A stretch of 64,000 bases of DNA. It comes from Ignavibacteriaceae bacterium. Lineage in GTDB: Bacteria; Bacteroidota; Ignavibacteria; Ignavibacteriales; Ignavibacteriaceae. Below the pieces are notes generated by a model. The model ran no database searches. It was not told where the DNA came from and was given only the letters and a program-made list of their open reading frames with translations. A program made the translations under genes and the position numbers. Shown piece after piece: positions 37,203 to 47,100 of this stretch. Within the stretch, counting starts at the first letter, position 1, and every line of letters starts with the position of its first letter. Where the stretch lies: positions 186,001-250,000 of the forward strand of contig JABWCL010000001.1 in the NCBI GenBank assembly GCA_013360295.1, written 5' to 3'.

Positions 37203-38746
37203 TAGAATGGCGGTACTCCGTGTTTGCGATAGGGTTTTAATTCCGATTTATTCGCAGTCGTTTGAAGCGACTGGATAAGGTACTTGCGTGTTTCCGTAGG
37301 GTTAATTACAGCGTCAACATGTCCGTTTTTAGCAGCAACATAAGGATTAGCAAACTTCTCGGTATATTCTTTTACTTTTTCTTTTCTCACGAGATCAGGA
37401 TCCGTGGCTTCTGCAATTTCACTCTTAAAGATAATATTCGCGGCGCCTTCAGGCCCCATTACCGCGATCTCAGCAGTTGGCCAGGCGTAGACAAAGTCAG
37501 CTCCAAGGTGCCGGGAGCACATCGCTATATAGCCTCCGCCGTATGCTTTCCGCAGTATCACCGTTAGTTTGGGAACACTCGCTTCGCTGTATGCATAAAG
37601 CAGCTTTGCTCCATGCCGGATCACCCCGTTATGTTCCTGGTCAATTCCGGGAAGATAACCCGGGAGGTCAACTAAGGTGATGAGAGGAATATTAAATGCG
37701 TCGCAAAAACGAATGAACCTTGCAGCTTTGTCAGAAGAATCAACATCAAGAACGCCGGCAAGAACCAAAGGCTGGTTCCCGACTATACCTACTGTTTCCC
37801 CATTCATTCTTGCAAAACCAATAACAATATTCGGCGCCCAGTACTCCTGAATTTCAAGAAAGTCAGAACTGTCAATGAGGCTTTTAATAATATCCCGGAT
37901 ATCATATGGCTGTGTCGCTTCCTGAGGAATGATTTTATCAATATCAAGCAGCTGTTTCGGGGGACGAGGAGGAAAAGCATCAGCTTTCTTTTTGTTATTC
38001 CACGGAATAAAAGACAAGAGCCGTTTTACCTGTTCGAAACATTGGACCTCGTTCTCGGCATAAAAATGAGCATTACCGGATATCTCCGCCTGTACTCTTG
38101 CTCCGCCAAGGTCTTCCATTGAGATCTCTTCGCCAAGGACGGTCTTAATAACTTCAGGACCGGTAATAAACATCTTCGAGATCTTATCTACCACAAACAC
38201 GAAATCTGTCAGTGCAGGAGAATAAACTGCTCCCCCGGCGCACGGTCCAAGTATTACTGATATCTGTGGTATAACCCCGGATGCCTGAGTGTTACGATAA
38301 AATATTTCACCATATCCAGCTAATGAATTAACGCCTTCCTGGATTCGTGCTCCACCGGAATCGTTAATTCCGATAAGTGGCATACCGTTCCTTATGGCCT
38401 GATCCATTATCTTTGTGATCTTCCGCGCGTGCATCAGTCCTAAAGAGCCGCCTGCAACCGTAAAATCCTGTGCGAAAATGCCTACCGGTAAACCCTGAAT
38501 TTTACCCATTCCAGTAATCACACCATCGGCAGGAAGAAATTTTTTGTCCATTCCGAAATCTTTACCGGAATGTTCTACAAAGAGATCTGTCTCGCAAAAG
38601 GAGTCCGGATCAAGAATATATTTAATTCTTTCCCGGGCATACATCTTTCCCATAGAATGTTGTTTTACAACTGCTTTATCATCCTTTGCGGGAGTAATTT
38701 TCTCTCTCCGTTTAAGGTAATCTAATATTTTATCAAAAATTGCCAT
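37202..38746 (-). CDS. Acyl-CoA carboxyltransferase, beta subunit (propionyl-/methylmalonyl-CoA type)
   Basis: 514 residues, the usual length for PccB/MmdA-type carboxyltransferases. GGARIQEGVNSLAGYGEIF and LGPCAGGAVYSPALTDF form the N-terminal crotonase half; GYLPGIDQEHNGVIRHGAKL and YGGGYIAMCSRHLGADFVYA belong to the C-terminal half. The enzyme moves a carboxyl group between biotin and an acyl-CoA. With the downstream biotin carrier it would make propionyl-CoA carboxylase or part of a sodium-pumping decarboxylase. Neither a biotin carboxylase nor a decarboxylase membrane subunit is encoded nearby, so the direction of the reaction is undecided. Confidence 0.9.
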   Translation of the reverse strand: MAIFDKILDYLKRREKITPAKDDKAVVKQHSMGKMYARERIKYILDPDSFCETDLFVEHSGKDFGMDKKFLPADGVITGMGKIQGLPVGIFAQDFTVAGGSLGLMHARKITKIMDQAIRNGMPLIGINDSGGARIQEGVNSLAGYGEIFYRNTQASGVIPQISVILGPCAGGAVYSPALTDFVFVVDKISKMFITGPEVIKTVLGEEISMEDLGGARVQAEISGNAHFYAENEVQCFEQVKRLLSFIPWNNKKKADAFPPRPPKQLLDIDKIIPQEATQPYDIRDIIKSLIDSSDFLEIQEYWAPNIVIGFARMNGETVGIVGNQPLVLAGVLDVDSSDKAARFIRFCDAFNIPLITLVDLPGYLPGIDQEHNGVIRHGAKLLYAYSEASVPKLTVILRKAYGGGYIAMCSRHLGADFVYAWPTAEIAVMGPEGAANIIFKSEIAEATDPDLVRKEKVKEYTEKFANPYVAAKNGHVDAVINPTETRKYLIQSLQTTANKSELKPYRKHGVPPF

Positions 38747-38884
38747 AATCAGTCTTAATTAATTTAACCTTTAAGTTATTCAGAAAACGGCTGATAAACA
38801 ATGCACGAAATTGTAATTAAAAGGACTGTAAAACCATTCAGCCAGTGCGAAACATTGAAAACCTTCATTTTTCAAAAGCTGTAA

Positions 38885-40153
38885 TCAATTCTTGAATTTT
38901 ACCCATTTTACGATCTCATTCCATTTAGGTGATTTCCCTGTCCTCAATATTCCGATACGGTAGAGCTTAGCGGCTATTCTGAAGATCACATAAGCGGTTA
39001 ATATGTTTACAACGATCGCCAGAAGAAATTCCCATACAGGCACTTCAATCACTGTAACTCGCGCAGGCATAACTATCAGTGAAGCAATAGGCACCATTGA
39101 TGAAATACGTGCAATAGTATTTTCAGGATTACTCATCATCGACATCGCGATGAAGAAAGGAATCATAATGCTCATTGTCACCGGCCAAACGCCATTCTGT
39201 GCATCCTGATCGTTACTGAAGATCGCGCCGACCATAGCGAATAATCCAAGGAAAGTAACAAGGGAAATCGCGTAATTATACAGAAAGAAAAGTACCAGTC
39301 CGAAATCGACGTCCATTAGCAGTTCCGGCGGAAGCACAAACCAGCTCGTGCTAATTAATAGCATTATGGGTGTAAGCCATATTGTCATCTGCACCATCGA
39401 TGTAATTACCATTCCTATGATCTTACCCGAAATGAGCTCCAGGCTGCTCACGCTGGAGAGCAAAACTTCCACTACTCTCGTATTCTTCTCCTCCTGAACT
39501 GACCGCATCATCATGGTACCGATAATGAGAAGCGCGAAATAAATGAGGAATGTAAATACAAACGCAAGGATTGCGTTTCCCGGTCCCTCTTCCTTTACTT
39601 CCTTCTCCTTACTGACCTTGAAACCTGTGATATCAACCCGTGATTTTGCGTACTCCAGGTCTTTAGCTGATAAGTTTGTCCCTTCAAAATAGGTTTCCAC
39701 AAGCACTTTATTAATGACATCCCTGATCTTTAAATGCACAGTATTGTTGTTCGGATTCGTGGAATAATACCCGACTTTTTTGGAAATCAGCGCGGAATCA
39801 GGAACGTGTACAATCGCGGAGATCTTGCCAGAGAGGAGATCGTTTTTACGTTCTGAGAGAAAGCCCTCGAAAGTTGATCCGGCAACCGTCACGGGAACGA
39901 TCGAATATTTCTTTTCCTTAACATAATCTTGTGTATTGAATTCTTCCTTAAGCCGGTCTTTAAGCAAATCATTTCCGGCTGCAATTAGTAGTATGGTATC
40001 AGCGTCGCTCTCATACCGCATTAAATAGGTCTGGATTCCAAGTATGCCGATCATAAAAAGCGGAATGAACAAAGTCATTGAAATGAATGACTTGCTGAGA
40101 AGTTTGGTCTTAAGTTCCCTCTTGATTATCGCGGCTGTTCTGTTGTTAAACAT
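38885..40153 (-). CDS. ABC-2 type exporter permease (NatB-like)
   Basis: 422 residues with one N-terminal helix, a large extracytoplasmic loop (about 40-185) and five or so C-terminal helices. The segment MMRSVQEEKNTRVVEVLLSS plus SGKIIGM is the signature of NatB-type ABC-2 permeases. GGAGG precedes the ATG at good spacing, inside the end of the ATPase gene; the two are separated by two bases. With the ATPase it forms an exporter; NatAB-like systems move sodium or drugs, but the substrate here is not known. Confidence 0.92.
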   Translation of the reverse strand: MFNNRTAAIIKRELKTKLLSKSFISMTLFIPLFMIGILGIQTYLMRYESDADTILLIAAGNDLLKDRLKEEFNTQDYVKEKKYSIVPVTVAGSTFEGFLSERKNDLLSGKISAIVHVPDSALISKKVGYYSTNPNNNTVHLKIRDVINKVLVETYFEGTNLSAKDLEYAKSRVDITGFKVSKEKEVKEEGPGNAILAFVFTFLIYFALLIIGTMMMRSVQEEKNTRVVEVLLSSVSSLELISGKIIGMVITSMVQMTIWLTPIMLLISTSWFVLPPELLMDVDFGLVLFFLYNYAISLVTFLGLFAMVGAIFSNDQDAQNGVWPVTMSIMIPFFIAMSMMSNPENTIARISSMVPIASLIVMPARVTVIEVPVWEFLLAIVVNILTAYVIFRIAAKLYRIGILRTGKSPKWNEIVKWVKFKN

Positions 40154-40155
40154 TT

Positions 40156-41058
40156 TTACTCCTCCTTTCCGGCAAGTTTTATAAAGATGTCGTGAAGAGA
40201 TATCTGATTCGCGTCAAAACTTGAGATATTTATGTTATTCTCCACAAGTAATTTAAGAAGGGCCTGCGTCCCGGCTTCTTTTTTAACTTTTATACCGGTG
40301 GTGTTACCAAAGTCCTCGATCGATTCGACAAGCCGGCTTTCCCGTAGGAATGAAATATCACCGTTAAAGCTGAGAGTAATATTATCCTCGGCAAACCTGT
40401 TTTTGATTTCAGGAAGGGAGCCGCTGAGAATTATTTTACCGTGATCGATCATGGCGATTTCATCACAAAGTTTTTCGGCAAAATCCATCAGGTGTGTTGA
40501 GAAGATGATCACTTTACCGCTCCGTTTGAGGTCGAGTATTATCTCTTTAATAATATTAATATTAACCGGGTCAAGTCCCGAGAATGGTTCATCCAGTATT
40601 AAGAAGTCCGGGTCGTGCAGGATAGTAGTTATAAATTGGAGCTTTTGCTGATTACCTTTGGAAAGATCTTCAACTTTGGAGTTTTTCCGGTCGAGTAATC
40701 CAAAACGTTCAAGGTATTCATCCGCCTTCTTAAGCACCTTTTTTCCGATTTTACCCTTCACTTCCGCGAAGAAAAGCAGAGTATCAAGAACTTTCATCTG
40801 TTTATAAAGCCCGCGCTCCTCAGGCAGGTAACCGACTTTGTTCCTGAAATCCTGTCCGATTCGTGTTCCGCGTAAGATGACTTCACCGGAATCAGGAAGA
40901 TAAATATTCATCATCATCCTGATAGTGGTAGTCTTACCGGCACCGTTCCTGCCGATAAGTCCAAATATTGAGTTCTCAGATATGGTGAAGGAAACATCGT
41001 TCACGGCCGTCAAACCGTTGAACGTTTTTATGAGGTTTTTTACTTCAAGAGCATACAT
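40156..41058 (-). CDS. ABC transporter ATP-binding subunit (NatA-like)
   Basis: 300 residues. Walker A GRNGAGKTTT, signature LSKGNQQKL, Walker B FLILDEPFSGLDP and switch His in STHLMDFAE are all present. The LSKGNQQKL form is typical of NatA-type exporters. The last 75 or so residues form a DUF4162-like C-terminal domain. It pairs with the permease encoded two bases downstream. Confidence 0.95.
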   Translation of the reverse strand: MYALEVKNLIKTFNGLTAVNDVSFTISENSIFGLIGRNGAGKTTTIRMMMNIYLPDSGEVILRGTRIGQDFRNKVGYLPEERGLYKQMKVLDTLLFFAEVKGKIGKKVLKKADEYLERFGLLDRKNSKVEDLSKGNQQKLQFITTILHDPDFLILDEPFSGLDPVNINIIKEIILDLKRSGKVIIFSTHLMDFAEKLCDEIAMIDHGKIILSGSLPEIKNRFAEDNITLSFNGDISFLRESRLVESIEDFGNTTGIKVKKEAGTQALLKLLVENNINISSFDANQISLHDIFIKLAGKEE

Positions 41059-41182
41059 TGAATTTCCAAAAATATTGATCCCGAAAATTAGCTGGAAAAT
41101 GCCGGACGGCGGATTTTATCTTCACAAGAATTTACCTTCTGAGGTTTCCTTTAGCCGTTCATCACAATGAAGTGCTGCTGAG

Positions 41183-41209
41183 GCAAAATCCCGGCGGAAT
41201 ACCGGGATT
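41183..41209 (-). terminator. Probable terminator at the end of the aldehyde dehydrogenase gene
   Basis: An eight-base-pair GC-rich stem (AATCCCGG at 41187-41194 with CCGGGATT at 41202-41209), loop of seven. On the minus strand only four T in a row follow, so termination may be partial. The stem begins within the stop codon of the dehydrogenase. Confidence 0.55.
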
Positions 41210-42773
41210 AAAGCTTAAAGCCCTTGATGATCTTTTGAATTTCAGCTTCCGTAATCCCTGATCCGTAAACCTGGGGATCCTTCGCGGGTTCTGAAGATTT
41301 CTTTGAACCCGATGGTTCTGGTGTATATACAGGATTCCCGGCACGTGCCCTCAGGCGGTCTTCAATCTGGGCAATAAAATCGTTGTTCGCGTCAGCCCTG
41401 CTGACCTGAGTAAGCGTAGGTCCCTGATTAACAGGATTAGTCTCAAATGCAACATATTTTATGTTCATCATATGGCGTGCGGTAACGTTTTCCGAAATAA
41501 TCGAACCTCCCCAGGTTCCGGGGCCAAGCGTCATCGAAGGAGCAAGGGATGTAGTATAGCCAACTGCACCAACGGAGGAGACAGTATTCACAAGTATTCT
41601 GAAAGCCGGTTTTTCGAGGGCGAATTTCATAATTATTTCGTTATCACCTGAATGTATTACCATCGTGTGGCCCATCCCACCGAGCTGGAGGAGGTCAATG
41701 CATTTATGACACCCTTCAAGCCATCCGTCAACAGTGTAAAACGCCAGTACGGGAGAAAGTTTTTCTACTGATAGCGGCTCATGTTTGCCAACTTCTGTAC
41801 ATTCGGCTATCAGTACACTTGTGTTTTCAGGGACAGTGAATCCCGCGTATTTTGCAATCCAGACTGCAGGCTTACCAACAATCTCAGGATTAATACCCGA
41901 ACCGGTCAGTATAACTTTACCCAGCAGTTTTTTCTCCTCTTCGTTTACGAAGTGTGCATTTAGTTTTTTTGCTTCCGAAATAACCTGATCGCGTATACTT
42001 CTGTCAACGATCATTGCCTGCTCAGATGAACAGAGAGTACCGTTGTCGAATGTGGTTCCGTAAATAATATCAGCGACCGCTTTTTTATAGTTTGCTGTTT
42101 TTTCAATGAATGCGGGAACATTTCCAGGACCAACCCCGTAAGCAGGTTTTCCCGAACTGTAAGCAGCACGTACCATCGGTGTGCTTCCGGTTGCCAGGAT
42201 GAGGGCAACATTCCTATCGTGCATCAGCGCATCTGTTCCCTGGAGCGTCGGAACTGTCATACATTGGATCAATCCTTTTGGGGCGCCGGCTTTTTCTGCC
42301 GCGTCGGATAATACACGCGCAGCCTCCATCGTACTGTTAGGTGTTCTCGGGTGCGGACTAAGTACAATACTATTTCTGCACTTCAGCGAAATAAGAATCT
42401 TATACATTGCCGTTGAAGTCGGATTTGTGGAAGGAATCAATGCAGCGATAACACCCATCGGCTCTGCGATCTTCAATATTTTACCATTTGCTTCAGTCGC
42501 TATTACTCCGACTGTCTTAAGGTCTTTGATGGATTCATAGACATTCTTTGTGCCGAACTGGTTTTTAATCACTTTGTCAGTCCACTTACCAAATCCAGAT
42601 TCTTCAGCAGCCATTTTCGCAAGCCGTTCTGCTTGCGCATATCCGGCTTCCGCCATCGCTTTTACAATTTTGTCAACCTGATCCTGAGTATAATACTTGA
42701 ACTCAAGTTGGGCTTCCCTCGCCTTTTTTGCAAGGTCCCTTGCCTCTTGAATTGATAGTAGGTCTTTATCCAT
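41208..42773 (-). CDS. CoA-acylating aldehyde dehydrogenase with putative encapsulation peptide
   Basis: 521 residues from ATG 42773. A longer frame begins with TTG at 42788 and adds five residues, so the ATG is preferred. The protein matches the EutE/PduP/AdhE-N group: MGVIAALIPSTNPTSTAMYK, GPGNVPAFIEKTANYKKA, and FDNGTLCSSEQAMIV with the catalytic Cys at about 248. It converts an aldehyde, NAD and CoA to acyl-CoA. After the catalytic core comes a flexible Pro/Ser/Lys-rich linker (about 475-502), then a short amphipathic helix GITEAEIQKIIKGFKL at the C-terminus. This fits the pattern of encapsulation peptides that send enzymes into bacterial microcompartments. No shell protein gene is in the window. 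A sulfoacetaldehyde dehydrogenase (SauS-like) is an alternative. Confidence 0.88.
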   Translation of the reverse strand: MDKDLLSIQEARDLAKKAREAQLEFKYYTQDQVDKIVKAMAEAGYAQAERLAKMAAEESGFGKWTDKVIKNQFGTKNVYESIKDLKTVGVIATEANGKILKIAEPMGVIAALIPSTNPTSTAMYKILISLKCRNSIVLSPHPRTPNSTMEAARVLSDAAEKAGAPKGLIQCMTVPTLQGTDALMHDRNVALILATGSTPMVRAAYSSGKPAYGVGPGNVPAFIEKTANYKKAVADIIYGTTFDNGTLCSSEQAMIVDRSIRDQVISEAKKLNAHFVNEEEKKLLGKVILTGSGINPEIVGKPAVWIAKYAGFTVPENTSVLIAECTEVGKHEPLSVEKLSPVLAFYTVDGWLEGCHKCIDLLQLGGMGHTMVIHSGDNEIIMKFALEKPAFRILVNTVSSVGAVGYTTSLAPSMTLGPGTWGGSIISENVTARHMMNIKYVAFETNPVNQGPTLTQVSRADANNDFIAQIEDRLRARAGNPVYTPEPSGSKKSSEPAKDPQVYGSGITEAEIQKIIKGFKL

Positions 42774-42973
42774 AATGCAATTTTCCAATTAACTTTGATC
42801 TCAAATATATCCTTAATAGTCAAAAATTCAAAGGGGCAGGCAAATTAAGATGAGTTGCCGGAAATCTTTACAGATAAAAACAGTAAAAATTTTGTTTGGG
42901 CACTAATTCCTGATGTGTATTTTAGAGCTAATTAATATCCTATTTTGTCTCATTCTATTTCAAGGAACTGAAT
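42774..42973. promoter_or_regulatory. Divergent intergenic region
   Basis: 200 AT-rich bases separate the minus-strand aldehyde dehydrogenase from the plus-strand acyltransferase; it must hold promoters in both directions. No hexamer pair stands out enough to be called. A TTGTTT at 42892 and TATTTT at 42918 are 20 bases apart, too far for a standard sigma-70 promoter. AAGGA before the acyltransferase ATG is a good ribosome binding site. Confidence 0.4.
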
Positions 42974-44119
42974 ATGAGTAACGGTACAAGCGACCGCCTT
43001 GTTTCTCTCGATGTTTTCAGGGGTATTACGATTGCAGGAATGATTTTAGTAAATAATCCCGGAGACTGGGGAACAGTATACGCTCCGCTTCTGCACGCTA
43101 AATGGCACGGCTGTACGCCCACTGACCTGATCTTTCCCTTCTTTCTTTTTATCGTTGGAGTTGCGATAACCCTTTCTCTGACCAAAAGGAAAATGAAGGG
43201 TGATAATATGTCAAAGCTTTACCTGCAGATCACAAGGCGCGCTCTTATCCTGTTCTTTCTTGGACTCTTTAGTGCGGCTTATCCTTTTTATAATGTGTTT
43301 TCGGGTGAATGGGTCAACTTAGCCTCACTCAGAATTCCGGGTGTTTTGCAGCGTATCGGAGTTGTATATTTTGTCGCCGCGATCCTCTTCCTGAATACTA
43401 ATATTCGTACCCAGGCAATTACTGGCGCTGTTTTACTGCTATTGTACTGGATACTAATGTCTCTCGTCCCTGTGCCCGGAGTTGGATACGCGAACCTCGA
43501 ACCGACAACAAACCTGGCGGCATATTTCGATAATCTATTATTGGGCGGTCATCTATGGTCAGCCAGTAAAGTCTGGGATCCCGAAGGTATTCTATCCACT
43601 CTCCCCGCGATTGGCACAGCGATAAGCGGAATAATGCTCGGGCACTGGCTGAATACGAATCACGATAAAATTACAAAGGTTGCCTGGATATTTGTTGCCG
43701 CGAACATACTCCTCGTGGTAGGATGGTTCTGGGATCTGGTATTTCCACTAAACAAAAGTATATGGACCAGTTCATACGTATTATGGACCTCGGGTCTTGC
43801 ACTACACTTCTTTGGGTTCTGCTATTGGTTTAATGATATTAAAGGTGTTACCTGGTGGACAAAACCCTTTATCGTGTACGGCTCGAACGCCATCACAGTC
43901 TTTTTCCTGTCGGGACTAATGGCAAAATCAATGGCAATAATTAAATGGACGAACGAAGCAGGAGAATTGATTTCTCTCAAGACCTACATCTACAAAACCT
44001 TTTATGCGCCGTTCTTCGATCCGTATTTCGCGTCTTTTATGTTCGCAATTACTTACGTTCTGCTGTGGCTTGGACTTATGTGGATACTTCACCACAAAAG
44101 GATTTTCATTAAAGTATAA
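42974..44119 (+). CDS. DUF5009/HGSNAT-like membrane acyltransferase
   Basis: 381 residues with about 10 membrane helices. AAGGA is seven bases before the ATG. The N-terminal signature RLVSLDVFRGITIAGMILVN, followed by LHAKWHGCTPTDLIFPFFLF, matches the family of heparan-alpha-glucosaminide N-acetyltransferases and DUF5009 proteins; the conserved His in HAKWHG is present. These proteins move acyl groups across a membrane onto glycans. It is the first gene of the only plus-strand block, 38 bases before the receptor-kinase gene. The acceptor is unknown. Confidence 0.88.
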   Translation: MSNGTSDRLVSLDVFRGITIAGMILVNNPGDWGTVYAPLLHAKWHGCTPTDLIFPFFLFIVGVAITLSLTKRKMKGDNMSKLYLQITRRALILFFLGLFSAAYPFYNVFSGEWVNLASLRIPGVLQRIGVVYFVAAILFLNTNIRTQAITGAVLLLLYWILMSLVPVPGVGYANLEPTTNLAAYFDNLLLGGHLWSASKVWDPEGILSTLPAIGTAISGIMLGHWLNTNHDKITKVAWIFVAANILLVVGWFWDLVFPLNKSIWTSSYVLWTSGLALHFFGFCYWFNDIKGVTWWTKPFIVYGSNAITVFFLSGLMAKSMAIIKWTNEAGELISLKTYIYKTFYAPFFDPYFASFMFAITYVLLWLGLMWILHHKRIFIKV

Positions 44120-44157
44120 CAATATCGCCTTACGTATTGAAATCCGGCTCCCCGGTG

Positions 44158-47100
44158 ATGAAGCAAAAGTTTAATCACTTTATAGTGATACCGATCTTTT
44201 TTTCTTTACTGTTCAGCACAATCCTCTTTTGGGGATGTATCAGGGAAGGAGAGAAATCTGCTCATAGTGATCATTCAACTGTGCACGATCCGTTCGTTCC
44301 GGATTCCTGGTTTAAACAAACCGAAGTCGATCTCGGGAAGAAAATTATTATGCTCTCCCCGGCTCTCGGTTATTCCATCACAAGCGGAAGAGGAAACATA
44401 AACGGACAAGTACTAAAATTCAACGGCGGTACGTGGGATGAAATCAGTTCTCACCCCTATTCAGACTTTCCTCAGATAAGTGTGGCAGACTCAAATTCCC
44501 TGATTGCCATTACACATCGGACTCATTTTGGTAATTACAAACCCGTACTCCAGCGGATAACCGGCGGTATCAGTCAGGAACTCCCCATTGCCCTCCATAT
44601 GTGGGATGAAATTGATTTTGCAATGTATAAATCTCTCTGGAATTTCGGAGGCAATAAATTTCTTGCTGCAGGACAGCAAGGATATTTATCCTTTTTCGAC
44701 GGCACAGCGTGGAATCACGTGAAGAGCCCGGTTAAAAGAGATACCCTTAAAACTCTCCTCTCCGGAGATATTAACTCCTTGTATATGTTTTCGCAGGACT
44801 CCGGCTGGGCTGTCGGTAAAGATGGGATGATACTGCAGTGCAGGAACGGAGTCTGGAATTATTATCCTTCTCCTACAAGATTTCAGTTAAATTCAATTGT
44901 TATGACCTCCTCCGAGTATGGAGTTATCGCCGGTGATTACGGTACCGTTCTGGAATTCGATGGAGTAAAATGGAAGAAAACAGACATTAATTCCTCCGAA
45001 AGACTCACCGCTGTTAAAGCTGCAGGAAGTAAAAATATATTTATATGCGGTTCGAATTCAACTCTTTTCCATCTCTATGATGGAGTTTGGCACCACAATA
45101 AATCTCTCTCAATCTTCGAAGATTCTTTTAACGATATGGAAGTTATTCAGGATGAGAACGGAAAGTTCCTGATATGGCTCATTGGTGAAGACGGGATCTA
45201 TTCTAATTCCAGCACCCTGGGTTTCTCGTTTACCAACATAACCCAGCGCGCGGGGCTGCCAGTTTATGGGAAAGGAGTACTTTTTATCCCCGCTGAAGAT
45301 AATTTCCCGGATTTGCTTATTCTCAACGAGGGAGCTAAAGCAGCTTACTACCGCAATGAAAAAGATAAAGGGTTTACCCCCGAACAAACTACATCAGGTC
45401 TGATTAATTCTATAAACGAAACGGTTGTAGCCTCCCTCAGCGATATCAATAATGACGGACTTGAAGATCTTTTCCTTTTGCAAAACAGCAAAAAATTCAA
45501 CCTTATGCTGAAAAAGGGAGAGGACGAATACATCCTTCCCTACCTCCCGCCTTCAGTGAGACTTAAAGAAACCGAAATCTACAGCATCCCTTCTGTCCAG
45601 AGTGCAGATTTTAACAATGACTCTTACCCTGATATGTATATATCCATCGCGGAAGACAACGACCAGCTTCTTGAAAACAGACAGGGGAAAAAATTCATCG
45701 ACCGGTTTGATGCTTCCGGTATATCAAAAAGTATTCCGCACAGATCTTATGGCCCTGTGCTATCGGACTTCGATAACGACGGTAGAGTGGATATATTCAT
45801 TCCTTATAATCTGCCGAAGGATGGATATATGGGGGAACTGTTCATTAATAAGGGCAATTTTAATTTTGTTAAAAAAGAGTGCGAAGCCTTTTTATCTGGT
45901 TCCTCCTCATCACTTGCTACTACTATCGCGGTCGCCTTCGATGCGAACAATGACGGCTGGACGGATATACTCCTCCACCATCAGAAGGGCAGCCCACATT
46001 TATTCCGAAACACCGGGGGAGCGGATTTTCAAAGAATAAACAACACGGGAGCACTTGATTCCCTCATATTCCACCCGGAACCACTAAACGGTTTTATGGG
46101 AACCACCGACCTCAATAACGATGGGTGGATAGACGTAATTATCGGCGGCAGATTGTTTCTGAATAACCAAGACCTGACTTTTTCAGAAGTAAATAAACAG
46201 ACAGGTGTTTCTTTTACCGGTAATCCTTCCTTCGCGGATATTGACAATGACGGTGATGTCGATATTTTCTTCGGTTCATCCAGGTGGTCGTTCGGCAAGG
46301 GAGAACGGGTAGCCCTCTTCAGAAACAACCTGAATCCGTCAGACTACTTTAAAGTTTCTCTGATCCCCAGCGCCGGTAATACTTCCCTATCGGGAACGGC
46401 ACTCTATATCACCGCTCTGAAAAATGGGAAGGTAATTTACAGACAAAAACGCGAACCGGGACTTGGGAACGCTCCAATGATTCCGCAGAATTTAGATAAA
46501 TTGATTATCGGCAAGAATCCCGGTTATAAATATGAAATCGAAGTTGTTTTCCCTTCCGGAATAATCAGGAAGATCGCACCCGCCGAATCCCAAAAAGAGA
46601 TAATAGTATATGAGGAAGACCTGTTACCCCGTGCTGCGTCTCATTTAGAGAAGCATTTAAAAAACAAAATCATTGAGATTAAGTTAGCTGAAGAGGCAGG
46701 GAAAATATTGATTCTGATCGCTCAGTTGTTCCTCTTGTTCTATTTTATCCGGATAAAACTTTTAGAGAAATACTTCCTTACATCACGGCTGTTTCTGTTT
46801 TTCTTTTTTGGGTTATTCCTGATACTGAATTTTTCATTTTCTTCAATTACTTTCTTCAGTAAAAATATACTCCCTGTCCTGAGTTTTATCCCTGCATTTT
46901 GGGGATTTATTTTCATAAGAAACTCCGCGATCAAAGCGGACAGAGAAAAGCATCTCTCACATTACAGGCTGGATGAAAAAATCGGCGAGGGAGCAACTTG
47001 TAAAGTTTATTCCGCTTATGATGTCATTAACAAGCGCAGGGTTGCGCTTAAAGTTATGAATCAGGAACTGATGGATAATGAAGAAAACAAGAAAAGGTTT

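Noticed and set aside
38850-38880. TTGAAAA/TTTTCAA hairpin as terminator
   Set aside because: AT-only stem of seven pairs, and the T run does not follow it on the coding strand.
42890-42925. Promoter TTGTTT/TATTTT before the acyltransferase gene
   Set aside because: Spacing of 20 bases is too long and both hexamers are weak.
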